A DNA stretch of 64,000 nucleotides from Ovis canadensis (GCF_042477335.2 NC_091245.1:29832501-29896500), one strand, 5' to 3'. Numbered from the stretch's first letter, positions 1-53,023 are shown. Notes: generated by a model from the letters alone, not told the origin. Numbers and translations are program-made.

Positions 1-170
1 TTCACTTTCACTTTTCACTTTCATGCATTGGAGAAGGAAATGGCAACCCACTCCAGTGTTCTTGCCTGAAGAATCCCAGGGACGGGGGAGCCTGGTGGGC
101 TGCCATCTCTGGGGTCACACAGAGTTGGACATGACTGAAGCGACTTAGCAGCAGCAGCAGCAGCAACACA
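1..170 (+). repeat. Bov-A2 SINE, second monomer (cut by window edge)
   Basis: It has the typical TTCACTTTCACTTTTCACTT linker, the GGAGAAGGAAATGGCAACCC core, and the ACTTAGCAGCAGCAGCAGCA tail. The first monomer lies left of the window. Confidence 0.92.
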
Positions 171-1025
171 TCACAGAGGCCTGAGAGTGGCAGAGGGAAT
201 AAGGAATGAGAAGTGGGAAGATGTGGTCTCACTGAGTGACTCAGACCTCGGAAATCTCTGGGATCCTGTAGGGAAACTTGTGAGCTAAGAATACCTGGGT
301 TTGAGTCCTTCCTCTGCCACTGTGGGAGACTTTGTAAAAATCTACTTATGTCCCCTGAGCAGTCTGAATTGACGTGCCAGTAAATGAGGATCATGGTACC
401 TGTCTTGAGGAGTTGTCGTCATTCATTCATTTCCTTATTCTGTTAAAGTTTTCTGAATCTCCTCTGGGTACTAGGCATTGTGCCATGTCTTGGGAAAACA
501 GGGGTAATAGATATCCACGAAGCTCATTTTCTAAACTGGAGACACACAGCTAAACAGAGCAATTCTCTGATACAGGTGATCACATGAGGAGGGCACCTCA
601 GCCACATCTGAGGGTCTTAGGAATGTTCCTAGAGGAAAGGAAACCTAAACTGGCATCTGGAATGTGACTAGACGTTGGCCAGGGGAATGATGGAGTGGTG
701 GGCAGTCTGGGGGGAGTCTCCAGGAAGAGGAAAGGGTATTTGCAAAAGCCCCATTGGGAGCACCAGAAGAAGTTTGAAAGCGGCTCAAGCAGGTGGCTTG
801 GGAAGGGATGGATGTTGCTGAAGAGATGGAGGGTAAGGCCTGTGGGCTGAGGCTCTTGGCAAATGAAACACAGACATCAGATTGAAGATCTGAGTGTCTC
901 TACTTGTGGCCTTTCCATCAGCTGTGTGATTATCACTTTGGTGAGGGGTGGAGGGGCTTGATAAATGCTTATTCCTGGGTCCCCTCAGAGCTACAAAGTG
1001 GAATTTCTAAGGGTGAAGCCTGAGA
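171..1025. other. No gene; old repeat debris
   Basis: No coding signal or splice pattern is seen. About 285-400 resembles a diverged MIR (+), and about 420-560 looks like old MIR/L2-type sequence. The remainder is unclassified. Confidence 0.5.
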
Positions 1026-1319
1026 ATCTTTTTTTTTTTTTAATCAGTTAGCTTTTATTTTCGTCTGTGCTGGGTCTTCTTTGCTCTGAGTGGGCTTTCT
1101 CTAATTGTGGCTACTCCCTAGTTGCAGCGCTTGAGCTTCTCATTGCAGTGGCTTCTCTTGTTGCAGAGCACGGCCTGTAGGGCTGTGGGCCTCCCTAGTT
1201 GTGGCTTGAAGGCTTAGTTGCCTCGAGGCATGTGGGATCTTCCCAGACCTGGAATCAAACCAGTGTCCCCTGCTTTGCAAGATGGATTCTTAACCACTGG
1301 ATCACCAGGGAAGCCCTGG
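1026..1319 (-). repeat. tRNA-derived artiodactyl SINE (CHR-2 type)
   Basis: In reverse complement it begins AGGGCTTCCCTGGTGATCCA, has the tRNA B-box-like region, and ends in a poly-A (poly-T at 1028-1040 on +). It is diverged from consensus, so older than the Bov-tA copies. Confidence 0.85.
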
Positions 1320-1436
1320 GAATCTGTCTTTTAGAAAATATAACCCATACCCCCACAGTCTAAAAAGCCATGGAAAGTCACAGAGGGGTTCTAAGAGGGG
1401 GATGGCATGGTTGAATTTACACATATTTTTCCTTTA

Positions 1437-1540
1437 TCCTTTTTTTTGGCCACACTGTGTAGCATATGTGGGATCTTAGTTCCCCTACTGGGGATCAGAC
1501 TCGTGCTGCCTGCAGCGGAAGCAGGGAAGTACTGTCTAAG
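1437..1540 (-). repeat. tRNA-derived SINE fragment
   Basis: It shows poly-T followed by GGCCACACTGTGTAGCATAT and GGGATCTTAGTTCCCCTACT, the reverse complement of an artiodactyl tRNA-SINE body. The head is truncated. Confidence 0.75.
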
Positions 1541-1619
1541 AGTATCTTTATTTCCCCTCATCCTTGAAGAATGACTGCCAGTTATAAAAGTTGTGGTTGA
1601 CTTCTTTTCATTCAGCACT

Positions 1620-2460
1620 TAAAAAATGGGTACCACTTCTTTCTGGCCTTCATGGCTTCAGATGAGACATCTACTCTCATTCAGATTAGTGTTCTTCTGT
1701 AGGTAATGCTCTCTGATCACTTTTAAGATAATTTTTTCAATGCTTTTAGTTTTCAGAAGTTTAATCATGATGTATTTTGGCATGGGTTTCTTTGGGTTTG
1801 TCCCATTTTGGATTTTCTTAGCTTCCTGAATCTGTATGTTTATATCTTTCCTTAAGTTGGGAAGTTTTCAGCCATTTCTACTTTGAAATTTTTCAGCCCT
1901 TTTTCTCTTCTCTTTCCAGGACTCTGATGATACGAACAGTAGATATTTGTTTTGTTCCATAGATAGCTGAGAATCTGTCCAGTTTTTTTCGTCTATTTTG
2001 TCTCTGCTGTTCAGATTAAGTAAATTTTATTAGTCTGTCTTCAAGTTCATTGATTCTATCTTGTCATCTTCACTTTGCTATTGAGCTCATCCAGCAAGCT
2101 AAAATTTTTTTCAGTTATTGAATTTTAAAAATAATTTCTGTTTTAATTTTGGTTACCGAATTTTTTAAAATAACCTTGATTTCTTTGTTGAGATTTTCTA
2201 TTTTATCATTAGTTTCAAGAGGAGTTGTCCTTGCTTGTTGAAGTATTTTTATGACTGCTTTAAAATCATTTTCACAACTTCTGACATCTGTTTCATCCCA
2301 ACACTGGTGTCTGTAATCTTTTCTCAGGATGCTATTTTCCTAGTCTTTGGTATGACAAGCAATTTTTTATTGTGTCCTTGACATTTTGGATATTATGTTA
2401 AGAGATCCTTGAGCCTATTTAAAACTTTATTTTAGCAGGTTAAGGTTTAGAGTGTAGGTT
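1620..2460. repeat. AT-rich ancient LINE-1-like remnant
   Basis: The sequence resembles LINE-1 untranslated/3' region words (for example TTTCAGCCATTTCTACTTTG and the CATTGATTCTATCTTGTCAT stretch). There is no open frame. Exact subfamily and borders cannot be set by eye. Confidence 0.5.
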
Positions 2461-3094
2461 CGGGCCTACGTTGCTGGACCATGGTTTCAGTGATAGCTTC
2501 CAGAGCACTAGCCTGCTTTGTTCCTCAGCTATCGGAACTCCTGTTTATCTGTTTATTTGTACTGCTGTTACCTGCAGGGGAATGAGGTACTTCTCTGGGC
2601 CAACTGTGTCCCTGTGGGGTTCAGGAGCTGTGGGCCCTAGCAACTTTTCTGCTGTTCAGTGGCGGGCCCATGACACAAGGCTCCACTGCCACTGCGGATG
2701 GATTAAGCTGCTGCCGCCCTGGGTATGGAGTAGGGAGTGGGTTGCCCCCGGGGCTCTTTCTTTGTTGGGCTTCTCCTTCTGGTCTTTTGGTCAGAGAAAA
2801 CAAGCTTTTCTTTTCTTGCAAGTGTGTTTATGCTCTTGGCAGATCTGTGTTACAGGCCTCTCTGGTACCCAGTCTGGAATATGTGGGAGATAAAAAGAAA
2901 ACCCTGGAGAAGTCACGACCCTGTCATCCCTCCAGCCCTGAGATTTCTAGCTAGGCCACTGCCTTCTTTCTAGATTTGAGTCCTTTTTTTGGTTTGTTTT
3001 TGGTTGTCTGTTGAGCTATTTCCAGGATATTTAGTTGTATTTACAAAGGAAGAGCATGGAAAAGCAAGTCTATGCCCTCTTGTCTGTTTAGTCC

Positions 3095-3430
3095 ACTTCA
3101 GTTCAGTGGCTCAGTCGTGTCCGACTCTTTGCGAACCCATGGACTGCAGCACACCAGGCCTCCCTGTCCATCACCAAATCCCTGAGCTTGCTCAAACTCA
3201 AGTCCGTTGAGTCAGTGATGCCATCCAACCATCTCATCCTCTGTTGTCCCCTTCTCTTCCTGCCTTCAATCTTTTCTAGCATCAGGGTCCTTTCCAATGA
3301 GTCTATTCTTTGTATCCGGTGGCCAAATTATTAGAGCTTCAGCTTCAGCATCAGTCCTTCCAATGAATGTTCAGGACCGATTTCCTTTAGGATTGACTGA
3401 TTTGATCTCCTTGCAGTCCAAGGGACTCTC
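3095..3430 (-). repeat. BovB LINE 3' end
   Basis: The reverse complement encodes the decayed C-terminal BovB reverse-transcriptase tail ([20 protein letters not shown]) and ends in the canonical CACGACTGAGCCACTGAACT-type 3' terminus. It is 5' truncated. Confidence 0.9.
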
Positions 3431-3434
3431 TCTT

Positions 3435-4800
3435 ATCTGTTACATGCATTTAAAAAGAAAAGCTGTTGTACAAAACACAGAGCATAGAATTTACTATCAG
3501 TGACAATTGGTACCTTTATAATGTTGCACAATTATCACCATTATCTAGCTCCAGAATATTTTTGTCACTCCAAAAGGAAACCCCGTACTCATTAAGAAGT
3601 CACCTCCCATTCTCCCATTTCTCCTGCCCATGACAGACTGTCTGCTTTAATCTGCTATTAATCTCTCTAGATTTGACTATCTAGATAGTTCATATAAATG
3701 GAATCTTATAATATGTGATTTTTTGAATCTAGCTTCTTTCACATAGCATAATATTTTCAAAGTTTACCATATTTAGCAAGTATCAGTACTCAGTCCTTTT
3801 TATGGCTAAATAATATTTCATTGTGTGGATATACCATGTTTTTTTTAATCTGTTTACCAGTCAATGGACATGTTGGTTGTCTCTACATTTAGCTCTTGTG
3901 AATACTGCAGCTGTGAACTTTTGTGTCCAAGTTTTGGTTGGAACATCAATTTTCAGTTATTTGTGGTATATACATAAGAGTGAAATTGCTGCATTATATG
4001 GCCATTCTAGTTTAACTTCCTGAGGAACAGCCAGGTTGGTTTTTATAGAGGCCACATAATTTTCATTCCCACCAGCAATGTTTGATGATTGCAATATTTC
4101 TATATCCTTGCCAACACTTGCTATTTCCCATTTCTTAAAATTATAACCACCATAGTGGGTGTGAAGTGTTATCTTAATGTTGTTTTGATTTACATTTCCC
4201 TAATGACTAAAGTGTTCTATTCAAGTTGTTTGCCCATTTTTTAAATTGGGTTGTTTATCTTTTTGTTGCAAGTTGTAAGATATTGTTAGTTGTTCTAGAT
4301 ACTAGATCTAATCAGTTATATATATTCCATGGTATTCTGTAAGTTGTCTTTTCACTTTCTAACAGTGCCTTTTGATACACAAGTTTTTAATTTTGCTCAT
4401 GTTCAATTTCTCTATTTTTTCCTTGTTTCTTGTGATTTTGGTGTCATATCTAAGAAACCATTGCCAAATCCAAGGTCATGAGGATTTATCCATATATTTT
4501 CTTCCAAGAGTTTTATAATTTTAGCTCTTATATTTAGGTCTTTAGTCCATTGTGATTAAAGTTTTATATTTAGTGTGAAAGAGGCCAACTCAATTCTTTT
4601 AGGTGTTGATTTCCAGTCATCCCACCACCATTTGTTGAAGAGAATATTTTTTCCCTGTTGAACAGATTTGGCATCCTTGTCAAAGATCAGTTGACCATAG
4701 ATGCATGGATTTATTTCCTGAATCTCAGTTCTATTCCATTAGCCTATGTTTCTATATTTTTGCCAGTACCATACTGTTGAATGCAATTTTAGAGGAAGAA
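3435..4800 (-). repeat. LINE-1 ORF2/3' remnant
   Basis: On the + strand it carries the reverse complement of typical L1 ORF2 C-terminal words (AATATTTCATTGTGTGGATA, GCCAGTACCATACTGTTGAA). Stop-riddled. Confidence 0.75.
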
Positions 4801-4946
4801 CTTTGTGCTCAATTTGGAAAATGGTTTGTTGGGAGCGACCCCTATGCATAGGGACCCTTGTTGAGAGGGCAATTCCAAGACAGAGTCTCAAAGCAGTGAG
4901 AGCCGTACTAGCGTTTAGCAGTGGTTATGGAGAAACGCTGGCTGGA

Positions 4947-5772
4947 AGAAGAGCAAGCTGGAATCAAGATTGCCCGGAGAAATGTCAATCACTTCAGATA
5001 TGCAGATGACACCACCCTTATGGCAGAAAGTGAAGAGCCTCTTGATGAACGTGAAAGAGGAGAGTGAAAAAGTTGGCTTCAAGCTCAACATTCAGAAAAT
5101 GAAGATCATGGCATCTGGTCCCATCACTTCATGGGAAATAGATGGGGAAACAGTGGAAACAGTGTCAGACTTTATTTTGGGGGGCTCCAAAACCACTTCA
5201 GATGGTGACTGCAGCCATGAAATTAAAAGACACTCCTTGGAAGGAAAGTTATGACCAACTTAGATAGCATATTGAAAAGCAGAGACATTACTTTGTCAAC
5301 AAAGGTCTGTCTAGTCAAGGCTATGGTTTTTCCAGGGGTCATGTATGGATGTGAGAGTTGGACTGTGAAGAAGGCTGAGCGCCGAAGAATTGATGCTTTT
5401 GAACTGTGGTGTTGGAGAAGACTCTTGAGAGTCCCTTGGACTGCAAGGAGATCCAACCAGTCCATTCTAAAGGAGATCAGCCCTGGGTGTTCTTTGGAGG
5501 GAATGATGCTAAAGCTGAAACTCCAGTACTTTGGCCACCTCATGCGAAGAGCTGACTCATTGGAAAAGACCCTGATGCTGGGAGGGATTGGGGGCAGGAG
5601 GAAAAGGGGACGACGGAGGATGAGATGGCTGGATGGCATCACTGACTCGATGGGCATGAGTTTGAGTGAACTCTGGGAGTTGGTGATGGACAGGGAGGCC
5701 TGGCGTGCTGCGATTCATGGGGTCGCAAAGAGTGGGACACGACTGAGCGACTGAACTGAACTGAACTGATGG
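4947..5772 (+). repeat. BovB LINE 3' half, 5' truncated
   Basis: It encodes the end of the BovB reverse transcriptase with the catalytic YADD box at 4999-5010, then [20 protein letters not shown] and the terminal [20 protein letters not shown], interrupted by frameshifts. It ends at the canonical 3' end with a short tandem CTGAA run (5752-5768). Non-functional. Confidence 0.93.
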
Positions 5773-7045
5773 AGATATGAGAAGATACTTGGGGAATTTT
5801 CTGGAGCCAGAATTAGCAGAACTTGGCAAAATTTGGATTCAGAAGTCAAGAAGAGTATAGTCAAGGATGATATTGTGTCTGGCTGGGATTATGGTTCCAG
5901 TGCCTTGCAATGTAAGAGAATAAGAGGATCTGATTTGGAGGAATGATGGCAAAGTCTGTTTGGATTTTCTAGAACCGAGGTACAACAATGTCAAATGTGT
6001 ATACGTGCATGCGTGTATACATACTCATACAAGTGCCTGACACATTTCAGGCCCATACATCTGATAAACATGTTCTCAATGAGGAACTGGAAGATCTCTT
6101 TCAGAGAGCGCCAGAAACCCTTATCAAGGATCTGGAAGGTTTCATAAAGGTGAAGGAGAAAGGATGGGAATCAGTCAGTGATTCTCAGTCTCTGATGGGG
6201 CTAGGTGGTCTATTGCCACCCTCTGTTCTCCTCAACGGGGGCTCCAGGACCCGGGGGCAAAGGCCAATAAGCAGCTCTATAGCGACCTCCTTTAGTTCCC
6301 CTGGGTCCCACCTCAACAACCACCATCTTCCTAATGCACAGTATCCCTTTGGTGGAGGGTAAGATGTGGGCTGCCTACCTAGGCTCTGAAGACTCACCTG
6401 TGTGTTGCAGGGTGGAGGAGGAGGATTGAGGAAATAGAAGAAAGTGAGGGAGATCTGCTCTTTTCTTCTGGATAAAGGAGGGTCAGCCTGGCTTGAGACC
6501 CATGGCTTTTTGCCCATTGACCCAGTATTATGCATTTATTGTGTCAGAGAAGTAGAGCTTATGTTCTTTCACAGGTTAAACCAGGTAGGCCTTCCAACAT
6601 CCTACTGACTGCACCATAGGCTATACCTGACTCAAATTTTTTCCAGGTTGAAAATGCCTCCTTTTGATAAATATGATGTGTGTTTGTGTGTGTATGTATG
6701 TGTACAGAGAGGAGAATACAGGAGGGATGATCCAGGGTATTTTGGAGCCTTGAGGCTTTTTATAATTTTGAGGCTCCTGTTTAAGTAGAAGACAAAATTA
6801 TGTACAGGCCCTTTGGAAAATAATTGCATGAGTGAGGAGCCTTGAAATTTTAAATTTCATTAGCTTCAGGGTAAAATCACCTCTGGTGCTGATGGTAGGT
6901 GAAACTTCCTTCCTCTGAGGCAAGTTACAAAGCTCTGCATAAACTGCTGGCTTGGGGGGTGAAGGAAGGTCCCCCTGGGCTCCAAGGACCTTACTCTGCT
7001 TGTAATGCCTCACGGAGGGTAACAGAATGAGTAACTAACTTAGAG
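5773..7045. other. No gene recognised
   Basis: A single open stretch at 5988-6362 has no splice support or recognisable protein. A (TG)n-like microsatellite lies at 6674-6704. Otherwise unique or anciently repeated sequence. Confidence 0.5.
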
Positions 7046-7049
7046 AAGA

Positions 7050-7240
7050 CCTTCAGTGGGCCAAGTGGGCTCCATGCCAGACGCTGAGACTTTAACAACC
7101 CTGGGTGGCAGGCTTTATGCTCCCCATATTAGAGACGAGGAGGATGGGGGGAGGGGAGTATCTCTTGCCCAAGTTTACTGACACTATTAGGAGGATGAGC
7201 TGGGATTTGAACCCAGGACGACATGACTATGAATCTATAT
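7050..7240 (-). repeat. MIR SINE relic
   Basis: It shows the reverse complement of MIR: a decayed core, then a TGGGATTTGAACCCAGGACG tail corresponding to the tRNA B box. Confidence 0.7.
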
Positions 7241-7445
7241 TTTTTTCAAAGCCAAGCCATAAGGTGCACAGCAAAATGTACGGTATGAGTAAATGACTTA
7301 GTGAGTGAGTTGGTGCTTGAATGAATAAGAAATGAATACATGAGGAAATGAGCTAGTGACGGAATGGAAGAATGAATGAAGAAGAGATAAAAGCATGAAA
7401 TAACAAGCGCATTTATTGCACATTTCCTGTGTGCCAGGTGCTGTG

Positions 7446-7625
7446 CTAGACTCCTTTTTATTTTATTTATTTATTGTAACGTTCGGCTTCACTGGGTCTG
7501 TGTGGCTGCGCGAGGGCGTTCTCTAGCTGTGGCGAACAGGCACTATGTTCTAACTGCAGTGTGCGAGCCCCTCATTGTGGTGGCTTCTCTTGCTGCGGAG
7601 CTCGGGCCCTAGGGTGGGCGGGAGT
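7446..7625 (-). repeat. tRNA-derived SINE fragment (CHR-2 type)
   Basis: TTTATTTATTTATTGTAACG is followed by CACTGGGTCTGTGTGGCTGC and GGTGGCTTCTCTTGCTGCGG, the reverse complement of the CHR-2 3' part. The tRNA head is missing. Confidence 0.75.
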
Positions 7626-9125
7626 GCTAGACTCTTGTGGATCTTGTGGTTTAGCGAGGAGACCAGATATTGTGTGCCAAGAAAGGAGAAGTGGACAAAA
7701 TGCCCTGGGAACTTACAGGTGGACCTCACCTGTCTGTGGGACCTGGAAGGCTTATAGCATATAAGCTGAAATCTGAAGGGGTGAAGCTGTAGGTGTTAGC
7801 TAGGGAAAATGACTCAGCCTGTGGAGGGCCAGACTTAACCTGGACGTGTGACTGTGTAGAAACTCAAAGAAGTTGAGAGATGTTGGAATGAGGGGGTGCA
7901 GAGGCAGAGGGAGTTATGAAGGGGCAAGAAGGGTGAAAAAGGACTTGGGGCCAGACGCAGAAAGGCCTTTTAGGTCCCATTATGGATTTGGGATGCTGTC
8001 CTGAAGACAGTGGGAAGTCATGGAGGGTAGGCAGTTAGGTGGCATAAAGAGGTGGTCTCGGCTTCCCTGAGAGCCCGTGGGCTGACCTTCCTCCCCTTGA
8101 CCTCCCCTTCCTTAAGCATACAATGGAGTAAGCATATTTAACTTCTGGGACTCTGTGTGTATGTGTGTGTGCACGCAGGGGATTTTGTTAGCAGAAGTGC
8201 ATGCCTGGCCTTTAGACTTTGCTCAGTAAGTACCGAAAAAGCCACTCTTGCCTGACTTGGTCTTCTTTCGCCTCTCCTCACAGGGCCCCACTCCTGCTTA
8301 AGAACACCAAGCATGCAGGTGAGCTGTCCCTACGATTCCCACAGGGAGGGTGGCCCAGGTGTGGGGGTGGGGTAGGGGAAGGTGGGAGAGTTTCCTCCTT
8401 TGTCTAGTCTTTCTGGGGTGGGATGGGGGTCGGGGGACTTGGGGAGTTCACCCAGCAGTGAGATTGCTGGGCTGAGACAGGCTCTGCTTTGGATGATATC
8501 CTCAGGTTCTCCTCCATTTAGTTTGCCTCACCCGGAGCAAACTGTTAAGGGCAGTGGGCATCTCTGCCAAGGCGCCTTTGGGCATCTAGTGCCACAGTCA
8601 TTCAAAGAGCAGTTCTAGCAACTTAGGGGTTGGCTGGAAGTAGTGAATAAGGAGACTTCCCCTTCTCCCTTTCTACCTTAAGGTGGGAGAGGCTCCTCAT
8701 TTGTCTAGTATTCCTGGACTTCCTACTGTGGACCTAGTATTACGTTAGGTGCTGGGGATGCCCCAGGGACTAAGATGTGCGTAGTTCTTGCCAATGTCCC
8801 CACTCATCTCCAGCAGGGGCTGGATCACTAAACAAGTCATTGGAATAAAGTGCCATGTATCATTTGCTTGGAGGAGTAGGATCAGCGAGGAGAGCAGGGG
8901 GAGGTTCCAGGCCAGGGAAACTACATTTAAGGACTGTGAGCTGAAAGGGAGCGGGGTGTGGTCAAAGAAGGAAATGCAGGGGATGAGGCTGGAGCTGAGA
9001 GCTGGGGGAGAGCCATGTAGGACGGAGCTAGACAGGTGGGCTGGGCGTGGTCATGGAGGTCATCCATGGGGAGCCGTGGAAAGGTTTCAATAGGTGAGGC
9101 TGAACTGGCCTTTTCTGTCTCTCAG
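7626..9125. other. Proximal upstream region of MROH7
   Basis: No open frame with support. Contents: a short (TG)n run at 8152-8172, the candidate 5' non-coding exon at 8284-8318, and old repeat-like sequence around 8700-8850. No TATA box or CpG island is seen, so the MROH7 promoter cannot be placed. Confidence 0.45.
8284..8318 (+). other. MROH7: Possible 5' non-coding exon of MROH7
   Basis: A 35-bp segment is bounded by a good acceptor (pyrimidine-rich tract then CAG at 8281-8283) and a good donor (CAG|GTGAGC at 8319). It lies 0.9 kb upstream of the first coding exon, which itself begins with an acceptor-like CTCAG at 9121-9125. A spliced 5' leader is therefore plausible. This is inference from splice-site shape only. 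Confidence 0.3.
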
Positions 9126-49516
<40,391 letters not shown>

Positions 49517-49649
49517 TGTTCCTGAGCCCCAGCCCTCCTTGGAGGTGGCCAAGGCCCCAGCCACGCTCCCTATAAATGCCGCATAGCTTGCCTCTCCCCA
49601 TGGAGTTTTTCCTGCGAGATGAGCATGTTCTTTACTATCGACTCAGTCA

Positions 49650-49745
49650 ACATTCATAGACACACTCAGGCTCTCTTATAAATGTGGAAGCTGAGGCCAG
49701 GAGAGGTGCAATGGCTTGTCCAAGGTCACACGGTAAGTTTGCTAG
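49650..49745 (-). repeat. MIR fragment
   Basis: GTGGAAGCTGAGGCCAGGAG and CTTGTCCAAGGTCACACGGT match reverse MIR, just after the MROH7 stop. Confidence 0.65.
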
Positions 49746-50037
49746 ATGTCTCAGCTTCCCCTCCCTCACAGGGAGAGAATAAGAACAAAAGGAGACGATG
49801 ACTTGGGTAGCCTTTGGAGAAAGAAAAGAAGAGATCCCCTCATCCCCACCCCATGATATGCATATCCCAGAATCCTGATCTCTGAGCCCCACCCTCGAGT
49901 CTTTGCCCAGAGATTGGCCACCACTCATTCGGGCAACATTTACTGAACACCTAACCTGGACCAGGCCTGCTCTGAGTGCCGGAGATACAGACATGAATGA
50001 GACCCAGCCCCAGGCCCTGAGCATTTGATAGTCTGAT

Positions 50038-50225
50038 GCAGTGGTTCTCAACTGGGGGTGATCTGGACAGGTCTGAAGACATTCTTGGTTGTTTCCACTT
50101 GGGGAGGAGGCTGTTATCATCAGTGGGTAGAGGCCAAGGATGCTGCTAAACATTCTACAGTGCACAGGACAGTCCCTCAGCAAAGACATGTCCATCCTAA
50201 ATTGTCAAAAGTACTGAGGCTGATG
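50038..50225 (+). repeat. MER5A (hAT-Charlie MITE)
   Basis: CAGTGGTTCTCAACTGGGGG at the left and GGATGCTGCTAAACATTCTA toward the right match MER5A in sense orientation. Confidence 0.88.
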
Positions 50226-50229
50226 AACT

Positions 50230-51680
50230 TTGGCCTCATGGAAGTATTAGAGACATATAAAACACCAACAGCCCAGCAGGTCAATGCTGTGCTGAACAGC
50301 AGTGTGGGGACTGTGAAGTCCAGAGGCTAACTGGGGGTGGGAGATCAGGGAAGGATTCCCAGAAAAGAGACACCCCCTCCAGTGGGTTTGGAAAGATGCC
50401 TACACATCAGGCATGTATGGAGAAGAGCAGGGCACATGAGACCAAGAATCCACGGCAGATCTGAAGGTGCTCTGGAGCTCAGAGTGGGAGGGGAGAGGAG
50501 GACAGGGGCTGGGTTAGTATGGCCTTGGAGCCTGTGTTAAGGAGAAGACTTCAGAGAGCCTGGGGAGGTGTGGTGGGAAGGGGAGAGGCAAGCAGGGGGA
50601 GATGTAGGAGGATGTCTGCTTTAGAGAGCTTTCTCCTTGTGCACACACAGGCACTGCCGTGGGGAGGGCAGTAGCCGTTCTGGACAGGAATCTGTCACTC
50701 TTCACTCACATTAAGTTTATGCACGCCCATGACTCAGCACTTCCACGGCGGGCACACATCTCAGGGAATCTTCCCACAGGTCCGTAAGGGGAGATGTATG
50801 AGGAAGTCTTTCTTAGAGTTATTTGTGATGCCTGGGACAGGAGGCAGCCTGGAGATCCACCGTGAGGGATGAATGGGCACCACGGAGTCCCATGCAGCAG
50901 TTAGAAGCAGTAAGGGTACATGCACACCATGGATGGGACCTAAAACCTAGTGCTGCGGGAAAAAAAAAAAACCACATATAAAATGCATGCACAAAAGAAG
51001 TTACGTTTGCAAAGGACACTTACAAACTGAAAAACGCACATTAAAACACATTAGAGTGATGGGAGGAGGGAAGGAAGAAGGCTCAGAGGAATAAATGAGA
51101 AAAAGGAAAGGAAGAGAGCTCATGCAGGAGAGGAGGGGAGGACAAGGGCATCTGGCGGGGGGCTTCGGGGTCTGGCAGGGGCCTGGGCTGCAATGCAGGA
51201 TGGACAGTATGGCTGGACCTGTGGGTGATTGGAGGAAGAATTTTCAGAATCTGGTGGTTGACAGCAAGGAGAGCAAGACCTCAGGATGGTGCCCAGATTT
51301 CAGGGCAGATGGCCAGGCCAATGATGTCCCCCACTGCGTGGTCCTCAGGACCAGGAGCAGGTTTGGGGAGGGATGAGCTCAGTCTGGACATGGTGAACTT
51401 GAGGGGCTTGTCTGCCATGATAGTGGAGATATCTCCTAGGTACTGGCTGCACATGGTGGAGCTCAGCAGAGGGATCTAAGATGTAAACAGATTTGGGATA
51501 TTTATCTGTGCACAGATGTGAGCTGAGATTCCCTGGGCGCGTGTGCAGAGCAGGAAGAGACGTAAGTCTGTAAGATAACCACACAATCATCTTCCAACAA
51601 ATGTAGGCCAAGGCCATTGGAATCCTGGGCCTGCATTAGAATAAGAAATGGGGGTGGTACTTTTGCATAACCTTTTCCAT
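50230..51680. other. Intergenic spacer, no gene recognised
   Basis: Moderately G-rich sequence with short open stretches on both strands but no splice or family support. A poly-A run lies at 50959-50970. The only notable sites are the two polyadenylation hexamers near 51040-51095. Confidence 0.5.
51040..51095 (+). promoter_or_regulatory. Possible distal polyadenylation signals (ATTAAA and AATAAA)
   Basis: ATTAAA at 51040-51045 and AATAAA at 51090-51095 are the first such hexamers downstream of the MROH7 stop, about 1.5 kb away. Using them would need a long 3'UTR running through a MER5A copy. Weak evidence. Confidence 0.2.
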
Positions 51681-51850
51681 TGCCAAGAATGTTCATGAGC
51701 ATTGCCCCATTTGAATCTCACAGCAGCCATACAGGGTCATGGGAAAGGCAGGCTGGCTTTATTATCCATGTTCTATAGATGAGGACAGGGCTCAAAGATG
51801 GGTGGGTCTTGTCTAATGTCATGCCAGAAAGCAATTAGAAGTGTGGCTCC
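51680..51850 (-). repeat. MIR relic
   Basis: GCATTGCCCCATTTGAATCT, TTCTATAGATGAGGACAGGG and ATGCCAGAAAGCAATTAGAA follow reverse MIR. Confidence 0.6.
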
Positions 51851-52384
51851 CAAAGGCCTCCCAACTCCCATGTCTGAGCCCTTTCCACCCAGAGACCCTG
51901 CTACTTTCACAAGACAGAGCCCAGGTCTGGGTGGCCTTGACAAAGAAGAGCTGCCATGTTTTAGGTCTGGGTGGTTTCAAAGCACAGAGGCACCTGGCAG
52001 GCTCAGTTATTGGCAAAGCCCCCCAAACAGTCTCAACTTGGAAGGGTCAAGGAGCACTTCCCTTCTCTGAACCTTCCCTATCATCACCTGCAAAACGAGT
52101 TCTTATGGAATCACACTTTTAAAATGGAAGCAAAATGACTTTGCAGGCTCTGTATTCAAGAAGAGAAGAAATGAAGAGAACAATACAGGAATCATCAGGG
52201 ACTAGGCTGGAGGAGGAAGTGTGGAAAAGGAGATTTAGATTTGGAAGAAAACATATGGACCAGGTGTTCCCCTGGGTACAGGTGACGCAGAAGGTAAATG
52301 ACACAGTACTGGTCCTGAAGGGCTCATGGCCCCTCCCAGTGGCATCCTGAGCCCTGCTGTCTGTCTGATTCTTATATCAAATAA

Positions 52385-52910
52385 CGAGCAAGCCTGCTAG
52401 CTCTGCTTCTGGGCTTCAGATCTCTCTTCTCCCCGGCTTCTCACCAGCATCCTCCTTGTCAATTTCTTAACCCAGCATCTCCTATCAATCCTTCACCTGC
52501 AACCCAGGCCTTCCTAAGACAAATTTTCCCTTATGTCTGTCAGTATCTCACCATCCTCTGCAGCATGAAGGGTGAAAGGACACCCGTTCACCCTTTGACC
52601 TATGACTCCCACCTACTTTGCTGACCTTCCTCTTAACTCAGCATGCAGGCTGTTGCCCACCCCCATGTCTCTACACGTGGACTTCCACTGCCTAAAATGC
52701 CCAACTTCCCTCCAGCCCCTATCCATCTGCAGAGACCTTCCCCATTTCTGCTCTGAGATCTGCATCGCTTCCTCAATGAACCCTCCTCGAACCCCCTCAA
52801 GGAACAGCCATTCCCCTGTTCCTCCACTGAGCCAGCTTGTGACCAGACTGGGTTTAGACTGGTTTGCTGCATGCCTATCTTTCCTTCTAGACCAGGCTGT
52901 GAGCTCCTGA
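52385..52910 (+). repeat. L2 relic
   Basis: Contains CTTCCACTGCCTAAAATGCC, a mid-L2 word, and GCTGTGAGCTCCTGAGACTG near its end. Confidence 0.65.
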
Positions 52911-53023
52911 GACTGTGGCATCCAATGCAGGGCCCAGCAGCCATTTGCTGGGAACCCAGTGGTTGCAGGAAGGCACACCTGGCCCAGAGGGCTTGTTGCC
53001 ATCTCAGCTGTGGGGGGTAGGGG

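Noticed and set aside
5251-5754. 167-codon frame as a possible gene
   Set aside because: It is the decayed BovB reverse-transcriptase C-terminus with the BovB 3' end following it.
49647-50195. 182-codon minus-strand open frame downstream of MROH7
   Set aside because: It runs through the antisense of a MIR and a MER5A copy; no protein family recognised.
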